Notes under the pieces: model-generated
What the model was told of the DNA's origin: nothing
The model's database searches: none
The model's input: the letters and a program-made list of their open reading frames with translations, nothing else
Made by a program: the position numbers and the translations under genes
Part shown: positions 32,933 to 40,439 of the stretch, one piece after another
Layout: each line of letters starts with the position of its first letter
How positions within the stretch are numbered: position 1 is the stretch's first letter
Assembly (NCBI RefSeq): GCF_030268965.1
Contig: NZ_BSSE01000001.1
Location: 1-64,000, forward strand
Length of the DNA stretch: 64,000 bases
Origin: Microtetraspora sp. NBRC 16547
GTDB taxonomy: Bacteria; Actinomycetota; Actinomycetes; Streptosporangiales; Streptosporangiaceae
Direction of reading: 5' to 3'

Positions 32933-34054
32933 TTAGTCCTGGCTGTCGTCGGTGATGCGGCCGAGGCGTTCCATGGCCTCGACGTATCCCTCGACCATGT
33001 CGAACACGACCTGCTTGGCCGACTTGACCTGGTTCATTGTGCCGATGATCTGGCCGGCGGGGAACGTGGCGAGCTCGCCCGCGTCCGATTTGCCGATCCG
33101 GCGCAGCGCCTCGGAGACCAGCATGAACTGAAGCGGCATCGGGAGGGTGCCGGGCGACTCCACCGACTCCCACGCGTCGGTCCACTCGTTCTTGAGCAGC
33201 CGGGCCGGCTTGCCCGTCCAGCTCCGCGAGCGGACCGTGTCGCGCGAGGTGGCGGCCAGGATCCGCTGCCGGGCCAGGTCCGGCGTGTCGGCCTCCTCGA
33301 CGGTGAGCCAGATGGAGCCGGTCCACACGCCTTCGGCTCCGAGGGCCATCCCCGCCGCCATCTGGCGGCCGTCGCCGATGCCGCCCGCCGCCAGGACCGG
33401 CACGTCCACCGCGTCGACCACCTGCGGGATGAGCACCATCGTGGAGATGTCCCCGGTGTGCCCGCCCGCCTCGGTGCCCTGGGCGACGACGATGTCCACG
33501 CCAACCTCGACCTGTTTCACGGCGTGGCGCGGGGTGGAGGCGAGAGCCGCCACCTTGACCCCCTGGGAGTGCGCCATCTCCACCACGTCGGCGGGAGGCG
33601 GGCCGAGGGCGTTGGCGAGCAGCGCGATCGGGTGCCGCAGCGCCACCTCGACCTGCGGCCGGGCGGTCGCATCGGTCCAGCCGAGCAGCACCTTGGTGGG
33701 TTCGCCCCCTTCGAGCGGCGGCACATCATGGCTGGCCAGCAGGTCTTCGACGAACCGGCGATGCGCGGCGGGGATCATCCCCTGGAGCCTGGCCACCAGC
33801 TCGGCGGGCGAGTCGACGCCGAGGTCCGACCCCTCGTAGGAAGCGGGCATGACCACGTCCACGCCGTACGGCCGGCCGCCGACGTGCTCGTCGATCCACT
33901 TGAGCTCCAGCTCGAGCTCTTCCGGAGTGAAGTTGAGGGCGCCGAGGACGCCCATGCCACCGGCGCGGCTGACCGCGGCGACGACATCACGGCAATGACT
34001 GAAGGCGAAGATCGGGAACTCGATCCCGAACATGTCGGTGACACGTGTCCGCAT
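32933..34054 (-). CDS. NAD(P)H-dependent flavin oxidoreductase (nitronate monooxygenase family)
   Basis: A 373-residue TIM-barrel flavoprotein. The first residues are RTRVTDMFGIEFPIFAFSHC. The catalytic-type His lies in VAQGTEAGGHTGD and the FMN-phosphate loop is LAAGGIGDGRQMAAG. Relatives in mycobacteria are annotated 2-nitropropane dioxygenases, and one (IpdC) acts in steroid ring degradation; which activity applies here is open. The frame continues 12 codons upstream, but homology begins at the ATG at 34054. An exact KstR-type palindrome lies 32-45 bases upstream and a perfectly symmetrical one 114-127 bases upstream. Confidence 0.88.
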   Translation of the reverse strand: MRTRVTDMFGIEFPIFAFSHCRDVVAAVSRAGGMGVLGALNFTPEELELELKWIDEHVGGRPYGVDVVMPASYEGSDLGVDSPAELVARLQGMIPAAHRRFVEDLLASHDVPPLEGGEPTKVLLGWTDATARPQVEVALRHPIALLANALGPPPADVVEMAHSQGVKVAALASTPRHAVKQVEVGVDIVVAQGTEAGGHTGDISTMVLIPQVVDAVDVPVLAAGGIGDGRQMAAGMALGAEGVWTGSIWLTVEEADTPDLARQRILAATSRDTVRSRSWTGKPARLLKNEWTDAWESVESPGTLPMPLQFMLVSEALRRIGKSDAGELATFPAGQIIGTMNQVKSAKQVVFDMVEGYVEAMERLGRITDDSQD

Positions 34055-34085
34055 GGCCTCGACTGTATGTCCGCCCCCAACAGAC

Positions 34086-34099
34086 TGCAACGTGTTCTA
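34086..34099. promoter_or_regulatory. KstR-type palindrome upstream of flavin oxidoreductase
   Basis: TGCAACGTGTTCTA fits the mycobacterial KstR consensus TnnAACnnGTTnnA at all fixed bases. It is immediately upstream of the flavin oxidoreductase start and is probably in its promoter. The regulator is not in the window. Confidence 0.65.
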
Positions 34100-34167
34100 G
34101 TAAGAACATTTCGAGAGCACTCCGGATCATCAAGCTACCGACCAGTAACCGGGCACGGCAGGCCTAA

Positions 34168-34181
34168 TAGAACGCGTTCTA
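34168..34181. promoter_or_regulatory. Perfect TAGAACGCGTTCTA palindrome
   Basis: This is a fully symmetrical KstR-type site, 114 bases upstream of the flavin oxidoreductase and downstream of the DprE2-like stop. Only the flavin oxidoreductase is transcribed away from here, so two sites would flank its promoter. Confidence 0.7.
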
Positions 34182-34281
34182 TGCAAAATTTCCCGGTGGT
34201 TCCCGGGCGGTTTCACCGCGCCCGTCCAGCCCGCCCGTCCAGCCCGCCCGTCCAGCCCGGCGCCCGCCGTCGGCCCGACCG

Positions 34282-35049
34282 TCAGCGGGGCATGCGCCGC
34301 CAGATCGCGCGCGGGAGCAACCGCATGACGGCGAAGGCCGTCCGCAGCTTCGCCGGCACCCACACCACAGGCGCCCGCGACCTGAGCGCCTCCATCACGG
34401 CGTCGGCGACGGCGTCCACGGTCACCGACATCGGGGCGGGCGTCATCCCCTCCGTCATCCGGCCGATCACGAAGCCCGGGCGGACGATCAGGACCCGCGC
34501 CCCCGAGCCGTGCAGGGCGTCGCCCAACCCCTGGGCGAAGCCGTCCAGGCCCGCCTTGGCCGAGCCGTACACGAAGTTGGCCCTGCGGACCCGCACACCG
34601 GCCACCGAGGACAGCACAACCAGCGTGCCGTGGCCCTGCTCGCGGAGCCGCCGCGCCGCCGCGAGCCCCACCGAGACGTGCCCGCCGAAGTTGACCGCCA
34701 CGTCCCGCGCGGCGGCCTCCGGGTCCTTGTCATAGACCGCCTGGCTGCCCAGCACGCCGAAGGCCGGGATCACCACGTCGAGGTCCCCCAGCTCGGCCGC
34801 GGCCGCGTCGATCAGCGCCTGGTGCGTCTCGGGCCGCGCCGCGTCGAAGTCGGCCACGCGTACCTCGGCGCCGAGCTTCCGCAGCCGCGCGAGGTCCTCC
34901 TCCGGAACCGTGCCGCCGCGCGCCGCCAGCATCACCCGGCTCGCGCCGTCGCGGACCAGCCGGGTAACGACGGCCAGGCCGATCTCGCTCCGGCCGCCCA
35001 GCAGCAGCACCGTGTCGACGGACCCCAGAGCGTTCCTCACGCCCACCAC
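34282..35049 (-). CDS. dprE2: Decaprenylphosphoryl-2-keto-ribose reductase (DprE2)
   Basis: A 255-residue short-chain dehydrogenase. The NAD(P)-binding motif is LLLGGRSEIGLAVVTRL (around residue 15) and the catalytic pair sits in YGSAKAGLDGFAQGL, with a preceding Ser in VLSSVAG. With DprE1 next to it, it fits DprE2, which reduces the 2-keto intermediate to decaprenylphosphoryl-arabinose. Adjacent dprE1 and dprE2 are conserved in mycobacteria and many other actinomycetes. It lies 49 bases downstream of dprE1. Confidence 0.87.
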   Translation of the reverse strand: MVGVRNALGSVDTVLLLGGRSEIGLAVVTRLVRDGASRVMLAARGGTVPEEDLARLRKLGAEVRVADFDAARPETHQALIDAAAAELGDLDVVIPAFGVLGSQAVYDKDPEAAARDVAVNFGGHVSVGLAAARRLREQGHGTLVVLSSVAGVRVRRANFVYGSAKAGLDGFAQGLGDALHGSGARVLIVRPGFVIGRMTEGMTPAPMSVTVDAVADAVMEALRSRAPVVWVPAKLRTAFAVMRLLPRAIWRRMPR

Positions 35050-35098
35050 TCCTCGTACGTCTTGAGCCGTCCGGCTCCTGCCGGCGCACCGGCCCGGC

Positions 35099-36505
35099 TC
35101 ACAGGCACAGCCTTCTGGACAGGTCGGAGCGGAACAGGCCGTCGGGATCGGCGGCGTCCCTGAGCGCGCGCCACTCCTCCAGCCTGGGGTAGCTCGCGGC
35201 CATCACGGAGGCCGACATCCGGGAGTCCTTGGCCAGATAGAGCCGCCCGCCCGCCTCCACGACCCACTCGTCGAACCCGCGCAGCAGCCCGGCCAGCCCG
35301 CGCTGGCCCGTGGGAATGTCCAGCGCCAGCGTCCACCCGGGCATCGGGAACGACAGCATCCCGGGGGTGCCCGCGCCGAACCGCTTGAGCACGGTCAGGA
35401 ACGACACCACCCGCTCCGCCGACAGCGTGGCGACCACCCGCCGAAGCGTGTCCTCGGCGCCGAACGGCACCACGAACTGGTACTGCACCAGCCCGCGTGA
35501 GCCGTACATCCGGTTCCAGTCGGCGACGCCGTCCAGGGGATGGAAGAAGGGCGTGATCCCCTGGACGACCCCCCTCTTGACCTTGGGCGCCTTGCCGTAC
35601 CAGACGGCGTTGAAGGCGCCGACCGTGGCCCGGTTGAGCAGCCCGCCGGGCACCCACGGCGGCGCGGTCAGGCGCGGGCGCGGGGCGAAGGAGAGCGGGT
35701 CGCCCCTGATCTCTCCGCGCGTCGCGTGGTCGCCGCGCGTGAGCACGCTCCGGCCGGTACGGCTCCCGCGGGCCATCAGGTCGATCCAGGCCACGGTGTA
35801 CCGGTAGCGGTCGTCGGTCGCGGTCATCACGTCGAGCGTCTCGTCCAGATCGCGGGTGCGCTCGATGTCCACCCGCATCCTGGACGTTTCGACGGGCAGG
35901 CACGCGAAGGTGGCGTCGACGATCACGCCGGTCAGGCCCATGCCGCCCACGGTCGCCCAGAACAGGTCGTCCTCCGGCCCGAGCACCCGGGCGCTGCCAT
36001 CGGCCGTGACCAGGGTCAGCGAGCGCACATGCGCGCCGAACGATGAGTCGACGTGGTGGTTCTTGCCATGGACGTCGGCGGCGATCGCCCCGCCCACGGT
36101 GACGTACCGGGTCCCGGGCGTGACCGGCACGAACCAGCCGCGCGGCACGAGGGCGGTCATCAGGTCGTGCAGGCTCGTCCCCGCGGACGCGGTGACCTCG
36201 CCCGCCTCCGGGTCCAGGGTCCAGGACGGCGGCAGGGCGGTGCAGTCCAGCACCGTGCCGCCCGCGTTCTGCGCCGCGTCGCCGTACGCCCGGCCGAGGC
36301 CGCGGGCGACGAGGCCCCGCCCGGCGATCCCCCATTGCGCCGAGTCCGCGCCGAGCCCCCTTTGCGCCGAGTCCGCGCCGATTTCCTTTCGCGCCGAGCC
36401 CGCGCCGAGCCCCTTCACCAGCGCCGCGACCTCGTCGGCCGAGCGTGGGCGCGCGAGCGTCGCTGGGGTCGGGGCGGTGCGTCCCCAACCGGTCAGAAGC
36501 GTCAT
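35099..36505 (-). CDS. dprE1: Decaprenylphosphoryl-ribose oxidase (DprE1)
   Basis: A 468-residue FAD-binding oxidase of the VAO fold. It starts TLLTGWGRTAPTPATLARPR. The FAD segments ARGLGRAYGDAAQNAGG and DVHGKNHHVDSSFG (with the conserved His pair) are DprE1 hallmarks. It oxidises decaprenylphosphoryl-ribose at C2 in the first epimerisation step towards arabinose donors. Unlike mycobacterial DprE1, it carries a nine-residue tandem repeat insertion (about residues 33-60) before the first FAD motif. Its start overlaps the stop of the UbiA-type gene by four bases, so the pathway genes are one operon. Confidence 0.9.
   Translation of the reverse strand: MTLLTGWGRTAPTPATLARPRSADEVAALVKGLGAGSARKEIGADSAQRGLGADSAQWGIAGRGLVARGLGRAYGDAAQNAGGTVLDCTALPPSWTLDPEAGEVTASAGTSLHDLMTALVPRGWFVPVTPGTRYVTVGGAIAADVHGKNHHVDSSFGAHVRSLTLVTADGSARVLGPEDDLFWATVGGMGLTGVIVDATFACLPVETSRMRVDIERTRDLDETLDVMTATDDRYRYTVAWIDLMARGSRTGRSVLTRGDHATRGEIRGDPLSFAPRPRLTAPPWVPGGLLNRATVGAFNAVWYGKAPKVKRGVVQGITPFFHPLDGVADWNRMYGSRGLVQYQFVVPFGAEDTLRRVVATLSAERVVSFLTVLKRFGAGTPGMLSFPMPGWTLALDIPTGQRGLAGLLRGFDEWVVEAGGRLYLAKDSRMSASVMAASYPRLEEWRALRDAADPDGLFRSDLSRRLCL
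36336..36418. repeat. 27-nt tandem repeat inside dprE1
   Basis: Three degenerate copies encode GAGSARKEI, GADSAQRGL and GADSAQWGI on the minus strand. The units keep frame and lie in a loop between the first conserved segment and the FAD-binding motif. They look like an in-frame slippage expansion. Confidence 0.7.
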
Positions 36506-37482
36506 GTCAGGTAGATCCCGATGGCGAGCAGGAGGAGCAGCAGGACGAGGAAGACCTGCAACGGCCGATCCCGGAGGGCCAGCTCCTCAGGTTCCTCTCC
36601 TATGCCGCGATCCACAAGTAGGCCATGTCTCAGGACGACGAGGACGAACGGGACGATGCTCAGCGCGTAGAAGCCGAGAGCCGCCCCCGTGTGCTCGTGC
36701 AGGGCCCACAGGCAGTACGTCACGATCATCGCGCCCGAGGTCATCGAGCGGACGCCGCCCAGATAGGACGTGGTGTACACGCTGAGCGTCGAGCGGGTGT
36801 CACGCGACGTGCCGGTGTTCTGGCTGTTCGCCGCGTCTGCGACTTCTGTCTCCCTCCGCTCCTGAGCGCGCAGCTCGGCCTCGCGCTTGCCGGCGACCAG
36901 CAGGAGCGACCCGAGCGTGATCACGACCAGGAACCAGCTCGTGACCGGCACGCTCACGGCCACCGCGCCCGCGTACGCCCTGACGACGTGGCAGCCCGCC
37001 ACCGCGACGAGATCGACCACCGGCTGGTGCTTGAGCCAGATCGTGTAGCAGAAGGTCAGCACGAGATAGCCGGCGACGACCGCGCCGAGCCGCCACCCCC
37101 CGGCCAGACCGACGGCCAGACCCGCGACCAGCAGCACCGCGCCGGCCGCCCGGGCCACCGGGACCGGGACGATTCCCGCCGCGATCGGCCGGAACCGCTT
37201 GCGCGGGTGGTTGCGGTCCGCCGCCACGTCCGCGGCGTCGTTGAAGAGGTACGTGGCGCTGGCCGCCAGGCAGAAGGCGGCGAACGCGATGAGGGAACCC
37301 CGGAAGCCCGGCCAGGTCGTCAGCACGCCCGCGGCGGCCGGAGCCGCGAACGTCAGGATGTTCTTCAGCCACTGCCGGGGACGACAGGCACGCACCAGTC
37401 CGACGGCGAGAGACCTCCCCACACGGACGCCCGCCGGTGGCAGATCCACCAGCGGGCGTAATGGTGCGCTTTTGCGGCTCAT
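36502..37482 (-). CDS. Decaprenyl-phosphate phosphoribosyltransferase (UbiA family)
   Basis: A 326-residue polytopic prenyltransferase-fold protein. The first Asp-rich motif is NDAADVAADRNHPRKRFRPI (around residue 87), followed by the basic RKRFRP string typical of the phosphoribosyl-transferring branch (mycobacterial UbiA/Rv3806c). It attaches 5-phosphoribose to decaprenyl phosphate at the membrane. DprE1 and DprE2 then convert that lipid to the arabinose donor, so three consecutive genes cover the donor route. An internal loop is Ala/Glu/Arg-rich (around residues 200-230). Next upstream is a PorA-like gene on the same strand. Confidence 0.88.
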   Translation of the reverse strand: MSRKSAPLRPLVDLPPAGVRVGRSLAVGLVRACRPRQWLKNILTFAAPAAAGVLTTWPGFRGSLIAFAAFCLAASATYLFNDAADVAADRNHPRKRFRPIAAGIVPVPVARAAGAVLLVAGLAVGLAGGWRLGAVVAGYLVLTFCYTIWLKHQPVVDLVAVAGCHVVRAYAGAVAVSVPVTSWFLVVITLGSLLLVAGKREAELRAQERRETEVADAANSQNTGTSRDTRSTLSVYTTSYLGGVRSMTSGAMIVTYCLWALHEHTGAALGFYALSIVPFVLVVLRHGLLVDRGIGEEPEELALRDRPLQVFLVLLLLLLAIGIYLT

Positions 37483-38402
37483 TAGACGTCGCGGGACGAG
37501 GGAACGCGCAGCAGCAGGATCCCGCCGAGGACCAGGGCGATGCCCACGATCAGCGAGACCAGCGGGATCGTGGTCCTGATGAGGGTGATCTGGCTCAGGT
37601 TGTCTTTGACCGTGCCGACCAGGTCGGCGACAGACTTCGGCGTCATGACCGCGGTCGCGATGAACGCGGGCTGGCGCTCGACACCGTCCTTGGTCTTGAG
37701 CACCTCGTGGCGCTGCTGCTCCTGCTTGACCGGGGCCCCGGTCGTGGGCTCCACCCAGTACGTGTTCACGCCGTCGTACACGCGGTCGACCTGGACATCA
37801 CCGGTCTCGGTCATGCCGAGCACCGAAGCCGGGGCGCTGAGGGTGTCGATGACCGTCGGCGGCACCTTCTGCACGAACTTGTAGACCGAGAGGCCGTTGA
37901 TCGTGTCCTCGCCGGCGAACGTCGCGTCGAACGCCTTGTGGGTCGTTGAGTTGAAGACCTTGTACGTCTTCTTCTCGACCCCGAACGGGAACAGGTAGAT
38001 CTGCCCTTCGAGCTGCACGGGCTCCTCATCGACGTTGGCGCCGCAGCAGTTCACGCCGACACCGTCGTACTTGTTGAACGCGCTGCGGAACTCCGTGAAG
38101 GAGATGCCCGGTCGCGCGTTGGTGACGTCGTTGACCGCGGTGAACTGGTCCCAGACGACGTGGTCGTCCTTCGCTTCCTTGACGTCGCCGCGCGTGGTCA
38201 CCGTGATGTCGAGCGTCCCGGTGAGCACCTTCAGGTCCTGCAGGCTGAAGTACTGCGCGTTCTCGGCCCTGAGATAGGTGATCCCGTACTGGTCGGCCGG
38301 CGCCTGGATGAGGCTGCCCGCCGCCTGGAACTTGATCAGCGGCGCGAGAACGATGAAGAACGCGCCGGCTGCCAACAGAACCACACCAACTAAGCGGCGC
38401 AT
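37482..38402 (-). CDS. PorA/DUF3068-family envelope protein (1)
   Basis: A 306-residue protein with an N-terminal transmembrane helix (LVGVVLLAAGAFFIVLAPLI), a large beta-rich extracellular domain, and a C-terminal helix (LIVGIALVLGGILLL). Conserved DUF3068 strings include VWDQFTAVNDV, VNCCGANVDEEP and YWVEPTTGAPVKQEQQ. The family is named after a porin-like actinobacterial protein, but its function is not established. Its start overlaps a GTTCCTCC-containing leader, and TAGAAC-type palindromes lie upstream at 38445 and 38517. A paralogue occurs at 39409, the two separated by a methyltransferase. Confidence 0.85.
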   Translation of the reverse strand: MRRLVGVVLLAAGAFFIVLAPLIKFQAAGSLIQAPADQYGITYLRAENAQYFSLQDLKVLTGTLDITVTTRGDVKEAKDDHVVWDQFTAVNDVTNARPGISFTEFRSAFNKYDGVGVNCCGANVDEEPVQLEGQIYLFPFGVEKKTYKVFNSTTHKAFDATFAGEDTINGLSVYKFVQKVPPTVIDTLSAPASVLGMTETGDVQVDRVYDGVNTYWVEPTTGAPVKQEQQRHEVLKTKDGVERQPAFIATAVMTPKSVADLVGTVKDNLSQITLIRTTIPLVSLIVGIALVLGGILLLRVPSSRDV

Positions 38403-38444
38403 CGTTCCTCCTGGGGGGCGGGGGTATCGCCTGCCGTTTGTTCT

Positions 38445-38458
38445 GAAAACCGGTTCTA
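38445..38458. promoter_or_regulatory. KstR-like site before PorA-type gene 1
   Basis: GAAAACCGGTTCTA has the AACnnGTT core and right arm of TnnAACnnGTTnnA and misses one outer base. It ends 43 bases upstream of the start codon. Confidence 0.5.
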
Positions 38459-38516
38459 TTTCGCGACATGCTAATGCGCAGAGTGACCCACGTCACGAGG
38501 GATGCGGAAAAGTGAC

Positions 38517-38530
38517 CGAAACAGGTTCTA
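38517..38530. promoter_or_regulatory. Second KstR-like site before PorA-type gene 1
   Basis: CGAAACAGGTTCTA again keeps AACnnGTTCTA and misses the first T. It is 72 bases further upstream than the first, in the same intergenic stretch, so paired occupancy is possible. Confidence 0.45.
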
Positions 38531-38570
38531 TATCGGCCCGATCGCCCCGAGCTCAGCGGGCCGCTGCCGC

Positions 38571-39314
38571 CTAGCCGGCGGCCGGCTTCCGCGCGTGGAC
38601 CGTCAGGATCGCGGCGGCCGAGGGCCAGGCGCGGAAGAGCCGGTCGATCGGCTTCAGCGGCCCCGGAACATCGTGATAGGTGGCACCGCGCGCCACGAGG
38701 CCCGTGAATCCATACTCCTGGAGGAACTCCCTGAGCGCGACCAGCGTGAACAGGCGCAGATGACCGGCGACGGACCGGCCCGGACGCCCGAACACCCGGG
38801 CCATGCTGACTTCGGAGAACACGGGCTGGCGACCGAACGCCAGCATCCCCCTGTTGAACCAGGCGGCCAGGTTCGGCGTCGACATCAGCAGGTGACCACC
38901 CGGGCGCAGGATTCGATACATCTCCAGGAGAGCGGTGTCCGGGTCCACGAGATGTTCGACGACCTCGGAGAAGATGACGACGTCCACGCTGCCCGACGCG
39001 ATCGGGATGCCCGGGTGGACTGCTCCCCCACGCACCACGGCGAGCCCCCGCCCCCTGGCGGCCCGTAGCGGCGTCATCGCCCAGTCCATCCCGGCCACCC
39101 GGTGCCCGGGCGCGGCGTCGGCCGCCTGGCGGGTGAGGCCGCCGTCGCCGCAGCCCACGTCCAGGATGGTCAGCGGCCCTTTCTCCGCCGCCACGATCTC
39201 GCGCAGGAAGGCGACGATCCGCGCGGCGCGGTCCTGGGCGACGGACACCGGCGTCTCGGGGTTCTCGTAGAAGTCGCGCAGTTCGCCCGAGTTCTCTGCG
39301 GTCACGTCCCCCAT
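38571..39314 (-). CDS. SAM-dependent methyltransferase
   Basis: A 247-residue class I methyltransferase. The SAM-binding motif I is ILDVGCGDGGLTRQA (around residue 50), and motif IV/post-I is VDVVIFSEVVEHLVDPD, in the UbiG/Methyltransf_11 style. The ATG at 39314 is preferred; the frame further upstream is arginine-rich and non-homologous. It lies between two PorA-like genes on the same strand, so its substrate may be an envelope lipid or glycan (inference). Confidence 0.87.
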   Translation of the reverse strand: MGDVTAENSGELRDFYENPETPVSVAQDRAARIVAFLREIVAAEKGPLTILDVGCGDGGLTRQAADAAPGHRVAGMDWAMTPLRAARGRGLAVVRGGAVHPGIPIASGSVDVVIFSEVVEHLVDPDTALLEMYRILRPGGHLLMSTPNLAAWFNRGMLAFGRQPVFSEVSMARVFGRPGRSVAGHLRLFTLVALREFLQEYGFTGLVARGATYHDVPGPLKPIDRLFRAWPSAAAILTVHARKPAAG

Positions 39315-39408
39315 GAGCGGGCCCTTCCGAGTCGGATGCGATCGCGCCGGCGATCGGCGGTACGGCGGGTGGTTACGGCAGGTCGCACGGCAGACTAGAA
39401 GTCGACGA

Positions 39409-40344
39409 TCACGATTGGATAACCGGGCGGCGCGACCTGATCGCCACCAGGCCGGCCACCAGCGACAGCGCGGCCAGGGCGGCGAGCACCCAGGGCGCCG
39501 GACCACGCGCCGCTTTCAGCAGGGCCACCGACGCCCTGATCTGGTCGGCACGCGCGTCGACGTCCTCGGGCGGCGAGCGGAAGTCGGCGTCCAGGGCCAC
39601 CAATCGGGGAACGCCGTCCGCCGTGTTGACGGTCTGGCGCTGCCGTTCCTCGATCTTGACCGGGGTGCCCGTGACCGGCTCCACCCAGTAGCGGCGCTCC
39701 ACGGAGGCGTGCACGAACGCCTTGACGTCCCCGCGGCCGGGCAGGCCGAGCATGGCGGCGGGGAGCCTGCCCCCGGGCACCTCGCCGAGCCGTCGCGTGC
39801 CCACCGTCTGCTCGTACCGGTAGACCGCCAGCCCCGCGACCTGCTCTTGGCCGCGATACCGCATGGGCAGCGCCTGCGAGGTCACCGTGTCGAAGAAGGG
39901 GTAGTCCTTCCGCTCCGCGAAGAACGGCCACTTGAAGGCCAGCCCCGACTGTTCGACCCCGATCGTGTCACCGACATAGGCCCCGCAGCAGTTCACGATC
40001 GTTCCCGTGCGCTTGTCGAAGGCCACCCGGCGATCGGTGTAGCTGAGGGTGACGGCCCCGTCCGCGGTCTGCACGGTGGTGAAGTTGTCCCAGACCACGA
40101 GGTCCGCGGTGGCGGCGTTCGCGTCCCCGCGCAGCGAGGACACCGCGTCGACCGTCACGCCGGTCAGCTTCTTCCCGGATGAGCGGTCGAGTGCCGTGGC
40201 GTCGACCGCGCGCAGGCGGGTTACCGAATAGTAATCATCCGGCGCGACGGCCAGGGATTCGAGGACGTAGGTGGGCACCACGACGGCCAGGACCCCGAAG
40301 AATCCCGCCGCGCCGAGAAGGCCCAGCCCCAACGACGCCCTCAT
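39409..40344 (-). CDS. PorA/DUF3068-family envelope protein (2)
   Basis: A 311-residue paralogue of the gene at 37482, with the same two terminal membrane helices and conserved strings (VWDNFTTVQTADG, VNCCGAYVGDTIG, YWVEPVTGTPVKIEER). The ATG at 40344 follows AGGGGGACGC, so the six upstream codons are dropped. A KstR-like palindrome lies 27 bases upstream. The two copies differ considerably along the mature domain, so they are old duplicates rather than a recent tandem event. Confidence 0.84.
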   Translation of the reverse strand: MRASLGLGLLGAAGFFGVLAVVVPTYVLESLAVAPDDYYSVTRLRAVDATALDRSSGKKLTGVTVDAVSSLRGDANAATADLVVWDNFTTVQTADGAVTLSYTDRRVAFDKRTGTIVNCCGAYVGDTIGVEQSGLAFKWPFFAERKDYPFFDTVTSQALPMRYRGQEQVAGLAVYRYEQTVGTRRLGEVPGGRLPAAMLGLPGRGDVKAFVHASVERRYWVEPVTGTPVKIEERQRQTVNTADGVPRLVALDADFRSPPEDVDARADQIRASVALLKAARGPAPWVLAALAALSLVAGLVAIRSRRPVIQS

Positions 40345-40370
40345 GCGTCCCCCTATTACCACATTTGGAG

Positions 40371-40384
40371 TAGAACAGATTCTA
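40371..40384. promoter_or_regulatory. KstR-like palindrome between PorA-2 and acyltransferase
   Basis: TAGAACAGATTCTA is symmetrical apart from the core and differs from TnnAACnnGTTnnA at one base. It sits in the divergent spacer and could control both the PorA-type gene and the leader-peptide/acyltransferase transcript. Confidence 0.55.
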
Positions 40385-40400
40385 AGTAGGAGGTAGGGTA

Positions 40401-40439
40401 ATGCGACTTATCAGCATTTGTGCACCCCCTTGGCCCTGA
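40401..40439 (+). CDS. Putative 12-residue leader peptide
   Basis: An ATG preceded by GGAGGTAGGGTA opens a frame MRLISICAPPWP ending in TGA at 40437-40439. The acyltransferase ATG follows without a gap (TGAATG). The downstream gene has no ribosome site of its own, so ribosomes terminating the leader probably re-initiate on it. I see no codon bias hinting at an attenuator. Confidence 0.5.
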   Translation: MRLISICAPPWP

